Shown: positions 19,807-25,789 of the stretch, in pieces
How the letters are laid out: every line of letters begins with the position of its first letter
How positions within the stretch are numbered: position 1 is the stretch's first letter
From: Porphyra umbilicalis
Taxonomy: Eukaryota; Rhodophyta; Bangiophyceae; Bangiales; Bangiaceae
Length of the DNA: 25,789 bases
Assembly: GCA_002049455.2 (NCBI GenBank)
Contig: KV919307.1
Coordinates: forward strand, 1 to 25,789
Reading direction: 5' to 3'
The notes under the pieces: model-generated
The model's database searches: none
Seen by the model: the letters and a program-made list of their open reading frames with translations, nothing else
Told to the model about the DNA's origin: nothing
Made by a program: the position numbers and the translations under genes

Positions 19807-20139
19807 ATGAGTCCTCGACTCGGCGACAGACAGAGCGGGAGTCGACGCCGCTCCGCTGTCTTGCACACCGCACGCACCCCCACCACATCGCCCGCTCCGA
19901 CCGCCACGCCGGCACCCACAACTTCGCCGGCTCCCACCATCACGCCGGCACCCACCACCTCGTCGGCTTCCACCGTCACGACAGCACCCCCCACGTGCAC
20001 GGACCGCGCTATATGTGACGGGGGTGGTGTAAAAGTCGTTTACCAATGCTCTCGACAATTCACCCCGTCGCAAACGCACAGCAGCCGCAACAGTACTGGT
20101 GAAAGCTGTCTGCTGGTAGACAAAGAATGTCATGGTTGA
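19807..20139 (+). CDS. PTS-rich 110-residue ORF inside the mobile element
   Basis: The ATG at 19807 is the first after an in-frame TAA and the ORF ends at 20139. The N-terminus is basic. Residues about 27-62 are three 12-residue repeats of the form TSPAPTxTPAPT, encoded by three 36-nt direct repeats (19885-19992). A Cys-containing C-terminus follows (CTDRAIC, YQC, GESC, KEC). The make-up resembles a fragment of a secreted, O-glycosylated wall or lectin-type protein, but there is no signal peptide. It may be a captured host-gene fragment or an open frame with no product. Confidence 0.35.
   Translation: MSPRLGDRQSGSRRRSAVLHTARTPTTSPAPTATPAPTTSPAPTITPAPTTSSASTVTTAPPTCTDRAICDGGGVKVVYQCSRQFTPSQTHSSRNSTGESCLLVDKECHG
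19885..19992 (+). repeat. Three 36-bp tandem repeats (12-residue PTS repeat)
   Basis: Units are 19885-19920, 19921-19956 and 19957-19992. All keep the ORF frame, and the third is the most diverged. Confidence 0.85.
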
Positions 20140-20448
20140 GCCGTCGACGCTCTGGCACGACGACCCCATCGGATCGGGTTTCACTGCCGACTGTGCTTCC
20201 ATATGACGTCGCGTCGGTTGTATTCACTGGATAAGTGGTACTGTATTTGAAGAAACGTGCCAATATAAGTCCGTTTTCGCGAATGTACGTCTGTGGTGCC
20301 TCCCGCAGGGCTTTCCAAGCCCGTCACATGTGGCGTGTGGCGCGCCACAAAGGCGGAAGCAAACTTGGAACGGGCCTGAGCTCTGGAGCGGTGCTACTGT
20401 AACAAAACGGGACGCAGCCGCAAACGCAATCTGTTTCGCAAAAACGAG

Positions 20449-20453
20449 AAAAA
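20449..20453 (-). terminator. Pol III terminator of tRNA-Pro copy 2
   Basis: TTTTT on the minus strand, 9 nt past the tRNA 3' end, in the same context as copy 1. Confidence 0.75.
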
Positions 20454-20461
20454 GATCAATC

Positions 20462-20533
20462 GGGTCGCACCGGGGTTTGAACCCGGGACCTCTTCCACCC
20501 AAAGGAAGAATCGTACCACTAGACCATGCGACC
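20462..20533 (-). tRNA. trnP(UGG): tRNA-Pro (anticodon UGG), copy 2
   Basis: Identical to copy 1 except for one acceptor-stem base pair: GGTCGCA/TGCGACC here against GGTTGCA/TGCAACC. The two changes compensate each other, so the stem stays fully paired. Anticodon loop, T arm and downstream T5 run are the same. The 5' flank differs from copy 1 but has an AT-rich TTAATAAATG about 30 nt upstream. Confidence 0.95.
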
Positions 20534-21213
20534 TGAGCGCAAAATCGTCTTTTGACATTTATTAAGAACCACTGGTTTGCGGCCAATTTGTTGTGTTCGA
20601 CGTTGGATCGGTCTCACCAGGCACGCGCGGGTCGCGTGTTTGAGACGGCACACGCTGATAGTCGTCAAGTAGAGAGCTCATGCTCGAGTTTTTGGAGAGA
20701 AAGGGCAAGCAGGACAGCCGGGGTTCTCTCGGTCTCTTTTTGCGCATCTGTCTGCACGGAATGACTCCTGACGACGAAGTGCTTGCCACTTGGCCCTCTA
20801 CGGTGCAGGAAGTGCGCGCGGTTGTCACGTTTACTCCTTCCTGGCTGTCATGCTGTCTCTAGCACGCGCACCATGCGCTGCGACGTAGCCAAGCGACTCG
20901 TCGCGCACGTGCCCATGGCCGAAGCCCGCCTGTGACGTCGTTGGACTTCCGGGACCGACGGTACAGAGGGAAACGGGACTGCGGCGACCTACCGCAGCCG
21001 CCTTGTGTAACACTACCAACGGAAAAGCCGGCGAGCAGAGCGGACGACGACGTAGCGGAGGCGGTTGATTAAAGCTTTCGGGGCGTGCAGGACGTCGTGG
21101 GGTGGGCAAACCCTTGAACCTCTAGCATGAGGGCAAAACGACACCACCCGGTCTGAAGGCCCGTCGCCCCCTCGGCTACAGCGCACAGGGGGCAAGCGGT
21201 CGTCGCTATTGCC
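20534..21213. other. Intergenic region without a supported feature
   Basis: Moderate-GC sequence with only short ORFs (for example 20680-20862). A tRNA-like stretch near 21080-21185 does not fold as a tRNA. I see nothing else in it. Confidence 0.5.
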
Positions 21214-21615
21214 ATGGGAGGCAGGAAGCCGCGGCCCCCCGCCACTGCCACAACCCCATCTGCCGCCCCACGCGTCGCACAGCGCGCACCTCCGTCTCCT
21301 GTCGTCTTCACACACCACCCCCACCCGTCCCCCATAGCCGGGGACCACCACACCACACCATCCCCCACAAGGCGGAGGCACCATGGCGCCTCCCTCGTCT
21401 CCCGCAGCGGCCACGCCTCCTCACGCCCGTCCCCGCGGCGGCCGCAGCGGCCGACCGTCGCGTTCCCCGGCGGGTGCCGGCGGGGCGGGTGCGCCGCTAA
21501 CGCAACGCGGTCGCCAGCCAAAACCAAAAGGCCCCTGCCCGCCGCACGTCAGTTGCCTTCCCTCCACCAGACCGCCGACCTCGCTGCGCGCCGGCCGGTC
21601 GACGTGCTGCCGTGA
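21214..21615 (+). CDS. Possible small His/Pro/Arg-rich ORF (uncertain)
   Basis: The ATG at 21214 has a good context (GCCATGG) and opens 133 residues rich in Pro, Ser, Arg, His and Thr. It ends about 60 bases before the convergent SLU7 stop. No domain, membrane span or signal peptide is visible, and other frames here are also open because of the GC content. It may be chance. Confidence 0.2.
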   Translation: MGGRKPRPPATATTPSAAPRVAQRAPPSPVVFTHHPHPSPIAGDHHTTPSPTRRRHHGASLVSRSGHASSRPSPRRPQRPTVAFPGGCRRGGCAANATRSPAKTKRPLPAARQLPSLHQTADLAARRPVDVLP

Positions 21616-21676
21616 CGACCCAAGCCGTGGTCGTCTACGCGCACAAGCCATACACAAGAACACCAGTGCCATACGC

Positions 21677-23718
21677 TCACGACCCGTCCGTCGCCACGGG
21701 GGTCCCCGGGACTACGCCCTTGGCCGCCCGCTTGGCCGCCCGCTTGGCCGCCCGCTTGGCCGCCTTGGCCGCCTCGACTTTGGCTTCGGTGCGCGCGCGC
21801 TTTCTCGCCCGCCGCTCGTCCTCCTCCTCCGCCCCAGCGTCTGCCGCTCCGCTGCCCTCCCCCCCCCAACCCGCCGCCGCCGCGCGCTTGCGGTTGGCCA
21901 CCACAATTCGGGCGGCAAGGTCGGCCTCGGCCGCCGCCGCCGCCGCGGCGCCGGCCGCGCCGAGGCACACGGAGCGGCGGGTGGATTGGCCGCAACACGC
22001 GTACGTCCATGTGTGGGTGGCGGGGATGTAGCCGCTGCCCCAAACGGCCGTGTGGTTGCCGACCAACACGTCGTCGCCATAGATGGAGGAGGGGATGCCG
22101 CCCGCGTCGGCCGCGGCGGAGGGGGGGTGCGGGGGGGGAGGGACGCCGCCGTCCTCGCCGGCCACGGCGCCAGCGGCGGTCGCTGGCTCGTCGCCGTCGG
22201 CGTCTCGGCCGAGGGAGTCCACCGCCGCCGCCGCCGTCGCCACGGCAGTCGCCGCGTCTGCCGGGACAAGGTCGTCCACGGGAGCGCCGCCCCCCACCCC
22301 CACAGCCACATCGTCGTCGGCCACCGCCGCCCCGGCCAGCGGGTCGACCCCCCCCCCAACGACACGGCCACGGTGGCCTCAGTCGGCACCCCGTACCGCT
22401 CCGCAATTACCGCCTGCTTCTTCTCATGCAGCGCCGACGCGGCCGCCTCGTAATCCCGAAACGCGCGCTCCGCCAACGACGGGTCGGCTTGGAGGTGGGG
22501 GAGGTCCCGCCCCGCCGCCGACGCTTTGAGGGCGTGGAGCTCGAGCGTGCCGAGCCGCTGCACGTCGCCCGAGAAGCGCACAAAGTTGTCGCCCGCAAAG
22601 TCCTTGTCGAGCGCCGACACGTGCGGCGTCGGGTCGGCGCGCATCGCGCGCGTCTTGGGGTCATAGTAGGCCGAGTTGACGTCCAAGTTGCGCAAATACT
22701 TGGCGGGATCCTCGCGGATGCGCAGGTTGCGGATGGTCGCCCGCGTGCCGCCACTGTCTTTGGTTTGCATGATGACTTCACCGGCGTCGGATTGGCGAAA
22801 GCCCGCGTCCGCCTCTGCATCGTCCGAGCCGTCCCCACCTGCACCGTCGCCGCCGTCACCGCGGCGGTGGCGGGGGGGCAGCGCCGGCAGCCGCGCCAGG
22901 TCATCGTCCGAATCCGAGTCGGAGCCGCCGCCCGCCGTTGGGGCGGGGCCCTTGCCCTTGCCGTTGCCGGCGGCGGCGGCGGCCGCCGCCGCTTCAGCGC
23001 GCAGCCGCCGCCGCTCCGCCTCAATTTTGGCGTGCCGCTCGATGACCCGGTTGTACTCGGTCGGGTCGTACCCGTTCCACCGGTCGCGCTTGGCTTCAAA
23101 GCCGAGCTTGGCCGTCACCAACACGTCGTCCCGAGGGGGCGGCACCGGCGGCCGTGCGCCGCCGCCGCCGCTGCCGCCGCGCCGCGCACCCGCCCCGGCG
23201 CCCGCGTCGGCTGCGGCGGCGGCAGCAGCGGCTGCGGCGGCCGCCGCCCCCTCCACCACGGGCAGCGCGTCGAGGCGGCGCGCGCGGGGCCGCTCCAAGC
23301 ACTCGCGCCGCTTGTGGGTGAGGGAGCCACAGTTTTCACACGCCCCCTTGCGGAGGGCCCCCGGCCGCCGACGCGCCAGCCCCGCCGCCGCCGCCGCCGC
23401 CGTCGCCGCCAATGGCGCGGCCGACGGGGCGGCCGCCCCCGCGGCGGCCGCGGCCGGCCCTGCCACCCCCCGTACGTGCCACGTGTCAAGGGACGCCGTC
23501 GGCGCGGGCGCCCGCGAGTCCCGCTGGTGCTTGAGCGACACCCCCGCCCCGGGGCGGGTCACGTACCACGGCGCGTCGGCAATGTACTGGGGGATGTGGG
23601 GGTTGATGTCCTTGCCGTCCTCGTCAAGGGCGGGCGCCGCGCGGCCCGCCTTGCGGGCCTCCTCCAGCTCTTTTTGGCGTTTGTACTCCTCGCGGGAGCG
23701 GAACGTGGAGGTCGCCAT
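21677..23718 (-). CDS. SLU7: Pre-mRNA splicing factor SLU7
   Basis: SLU7 acts in the second catalytic step of splicing and helps select the 3' splice site, in the nucleus. The ATG at 23718 opens a start typical of the family (EEYKRQKELEEARKAG, then DEDGKDINPHIPQYI, APWY and LKHQR). A CCHC zinc knuckle, CENCGSLTHKRREC, lies at about residues 126-139. Further blocks are AKLGFEAKRDRWNGYDP, TRATIRNLRIREDPAKYLRNLD, SAYYDPKTRAMR and the C-terminal VLVGNHTAVWGS...WTYACCGQ. The tail is Lys/Arg/Ala-rich. The product is about 680 residues against 586 in human, the excess being Ala/Gly/Asp runs. The frame changes in the 10-C run at 22348-22357; one added base joins VSLGGG to VDPLAGAA, so I treat it as a sequence error. 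Confidence 0.93.
21720..21773 (-). repeat. 12-bp tandem repeat encoding the K/R-A-A tail of SLU7
   Basis: Three full 12-bp units (TTGGCCGCCCGC on +) and two 9-bp units encode KRAA/KAA-type repeats in the basic C-terminus of SLU7. Confidence 0.85.
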
Positions 23719-24845
23719 GGTGGCGAAAGGCGGGGGGAAGGGGGCGTCGGGGAGGAGGGCAGAGGGCAACGAGAACCGCGGCAAGCAGAGGCGGCGCGGA
23801 ACCGCGCCAGAGCAAGTGCCGTCGAAAACAAAAAGAAGATAAGAAGGAAGGAAGCTTCTCGACGTAGCGTGTGCAGCGTGAGGCTGGACGACGGCGGTTG
23901 TGGCAAAGTCCGACAACGGAAACGACGTCGACAGCGGGGTGAGGGGCGCGAGGGGTGAGAGGCGACGCACGTGGTGTGACGCTGCAGCGCGTGGACCTCC
24001 GTCCCCCTTCGTAAATTCAGGCGTGGCCACCTCTTGCTTTATGCCGATTGATCGAGCTTTCAAGTTGTCTCCTGTACGTACTTACGCGCAGTACTGCGGA
24101 TTTGAAGTGTCTTGCGTGGCCAGCTCAAGCTATTGCTGATGCTGCATTTTCGTGTTTGTTTTGCGCTTTTCTGTTGGATCCGGTAAAAATGCAGAGCGTG
24201 AGCGGGTCAGCGGGAGAGAGGCCAACCACGAATAGGGGGGCAGCCAGCGTGCTGACCGTCGTTGGCCGTCCGTAATGCACTATGCTCTGCGCCGCCGATC
24301 GGATGTGATTGAGCGCTCGCCGCCGCAAAACAGGCAGCGCCCACGCCGATGGGCCAGCTGACGGAAGCTAATGGGTTTCTACGACTTGCCATCCACTTAG
24401 CCGGTGCGGCAGGAGGCAGTTGCACGCCCGTGCAAGCGGCATCCATCAGGGTGCGAGGCATTTCCGTACACGAAAGGCTGGCGTCGGCGATACAGTCCAA
24501 CGTAAAAAAGAAAGGAAAGACGACCACATGATGCAGCAGAATCTAAGACAACTTCAAAAAAGTCCGCAGTCCACGCCACATATTTTCACGACACCCATCT
24601 TTTCGTAAACTTTTCACCGGCTGCCGCGTGCACGGCTGCCGTTTGCAGCCGCCCCTTCCACGCTTCACGGCCACTACGCCGCCGCCCGCACCACCCACCC
24701 GCGTCGGTCGTCTCCCCGTCGCGGCCGTCGACGCGCCGAGCGATCCGCGTCTGCGTCGCCACCCGCCCCCCTTCCCGCGGCGCCGTCCCCCCCAACGTCG
24801 TCACCCCCCCCCTCCCCTGCACACCCCACCCCCCCCCCCTTCGCC
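23719..24845. promoter_or_regulatory. Divergent intergenic region between SLU7 and COQ9
   Basis: The two genes are transcribed away from each other across about 1.1 kb. The part next to SLU7 (to about 24000) and the last 200 bases before COQ9 are GC-rich; the middle is AT-richer. No ORF with a recognisable product is present. The region should contain both promoters, but I see no specific motif I would name. Confidence 0.5.
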
Positions 24846-24952
24846 ATGGCGTTTGTCGCCCGCGCCGCGTCGCGCGGGTGGATGGCGGCGCGGGCGGCGC
24901 CTGGCCGCCCCCGGTCGCTCGCCGCCATGGGCGGGGCGGGCGCCCCGCCGCC

Positions 24953-24983
<31 letters not shown>

Positions 24984-25102
24984 TCGGTTGGTGGCGCCGG
25001 CGGGGGGCCGCCCCTCCCGTCGACGCCCCGCCCGGGGCTGGCGTTTGACGCGGCGCCGCCGGGCGCGGCCGACGCGGTCTCGACGCCGTCGCGCGGGGGT
25101 GG

Positions 25103-25153
<51 letters not shown>

Positions 25154-25789
25154 CGCCCCTGCCGACACCTCTGTGCCGGGCGGTTCTGTCGCCGACGCCG
25201 CCGCCGACGCGTATGGGGATGTGGGCGCCGCCGCCGGTGGCGGCGGCGCCTTTGGCGACGTTGGTGGCGGGCCCGACGTGGCGGGCGCCTTTGGCCTTGG
25301 CGGCGGTAGTGGCGTCGGCAGCGGCGGCGGCGCCTCCCCCCCCCCCCCCCCCCCCTACAATGACGGCCACGCCACCGACGCCCCCGACGCGGACGACCAC
25401 GACGATGGGGACGGGGCGGTGCGGGAGCTCGTGCACGCGGCCATGCACCACGTGCCTGCCCGCGGGTGGTCGGCGGCGGCCATTGCGGCGGGCGCGGCGG
25501 ATGTGGGCCTCCCCCCGTCGGGGGCGGGGCTCCTCCCCGGCGGCCCCGCCGAGCTCCTCACCCGCTTCCTCGCGTCGGTCAATGCGCGGGTGGCGGAAGA
25601 GATGCGCGACGGGGGGGCGCTGGCGGCGGGCGCCGGCGCCGGCGGGGGCGACGCGACGGCCAAGGTGCACGCGGCGGTGATGGCGCGCCTGCGGCTGCTG
25701 GAGCCCGTCAAGGGGCGGTGGGGGGAGGCCATGGCCTTGGGGGGGCGCCCAGACGCGCTGGGGGGGGCCGCCCGCGCGACTGCCGAGTT
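24846..25789 (+). CDS. COQ9: Ubiquinone biosynthesis protein COQ9 (5' part, runs off the window)
   Basis: The ATG at 24846 opens a frame that stays open to the window edge (314 residues seen). The first ~28 residues are Arg/Ala-rich without acidic residues, a typical mitochondrial presequence. Residues about 32-185 are low-complexity Pro, Gly and Ala runs. From about 190 the conserved COQ9 domain begins: AVRELVHAAMHHVPARGWSA, then AIAAGAADVGLP, a GGPAELLTRFLASVNARV block, and VMARLRLLEPVKGRWGEAMAL. COQ9 is a lipid-binding protein of the mitochondrial inner-membrane CoQ complex that works with COQ7 in the late hydroxylation step. The C-terminal half of the domain, including the membrane-contact helix, lies beyond the window. 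The long C-run at about 25337-25355 keeps frame. Confidence 0.85.

Larger units (their letters stand above)
19630..20375. mobile_element. 746-bp non-autonomous TIR DNA transposon inserted in the second tRNA unit
   Basis: The element begins with GCCCGTTCCAAGTTTGCTTC (19630-19649) and ends with the exact reverse complement (20356-20375), giving perfect 20-bp terminal inverted repeats. It is flanked by a 5-bp direct repeat CTGAG (19625-19629 and 20376-20380), the expected target-site duplication. The paralogous unit at 19400-19427 shows the same flanks joined through a single CTGAG, the unoccupied site. Subterminal palindromes lie at both ends: GCCACATC/GATGTGGC on the left, GTGGCGCGCCAC on the right. 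It encodes no transposase, only a 110-residue PTS-rich ORF. The superfamily is not decided; 5-bp duplications are known for Transib and some integrase-type elements. Confidence 0.88.
20376..20533. repeat. Second unit of the tRNA tandem duplication (right part)
   Basis: It resumes with CTGAGCTCTGGAGCGG after the mobile element and carries the second tRNA-Pro with the same 3' flank. Similarity ends abruptly at the tRNA 5' boundary. The left part of the unit is 19613-19629. Confidence 0.85.

Noticed and set aside
21080..21185. tRNA-Leu-like stretch on the minus strand (GCCGAGG, a CAG-like loop, GGTTCAAGG)
   Set aside because: The acceptor arms do not pair, the anticodon stem has only three pairs and no T stem closes around TTCAAGG.
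24628..25680. 350-codon + strand ORF overlapping COQ9
   Set aside because: It is out of frame with the COQ9 domain and encodes only Arg/Pro-rich sequence.
1..25789. CRISPR array, prokaryotic operon or phage signatures
   Set aside because: No spacer-separated repeats are present, genes are monocistronic with introns, and all recognisable products are eukaryotic.

Overview
This is nuclear DNA from a photosynthetic eukaryote. The genes are very GC-rich and full of Ala, Gly, Pro and Arg runs, spliceosomal introns are few, and long C or G homopolymers are common. It carries a plastid galactolipid synthase, a mitochondrial coenzyme Q protein and a spliceosome factor. The composition and sparse introns fit a GC-rich red alga of the Porphyra/Pyropia type. 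That placement is inference from composition and gene content, not a database match.

Layout, left to right: a small glycogen-binding (CBM48) protein (+, about 193-744); a DEAD-box RNA helicase of the Mss116/plant RH31 type (-, 1142-3181); an AT-richer intergenic stretch with a long hairpin near 4577-4746; a four-exon MFS/POT-like transporter with a 27-nt microexon (+, 5207-8398); a 1.5 kb gap; MGDG synthase (-, 9921-12004); a gap; a divergent tandem AAA ATPase (-, about 13196-15711); an AT-richer spacer framed by inverted repeats (15787/17266); a GC-repeat tract; a four-helix membrane protein (+, 18494-19084); two tRNA-Pro(UGG) genes (-) in a tandem duplication split by a 746-bp TIR element; the splicing factor SLU7 (-, 21677-23718); and the 5' part of COQ9 (+, 24846 to the window end).

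The genes are ordinary single-copy housekeeping functions with no operon-like logic: starch or glycogen binding, RNA unwinding, transport, plastid lipid synthesis, AAA remodelling, splicing and ubiquinone synthesis. The two strongest observations are the mobile element at 19630-20375, for which the neighbouring tRNA copy preserves the unoccupied target site, and a recurring reading-frame defect. Four genes switch frame inside G/C homopolymers, and nearly every switch is explained by one missing base, which points to under-called homopolymers in the assembly rather than pseudogenes.
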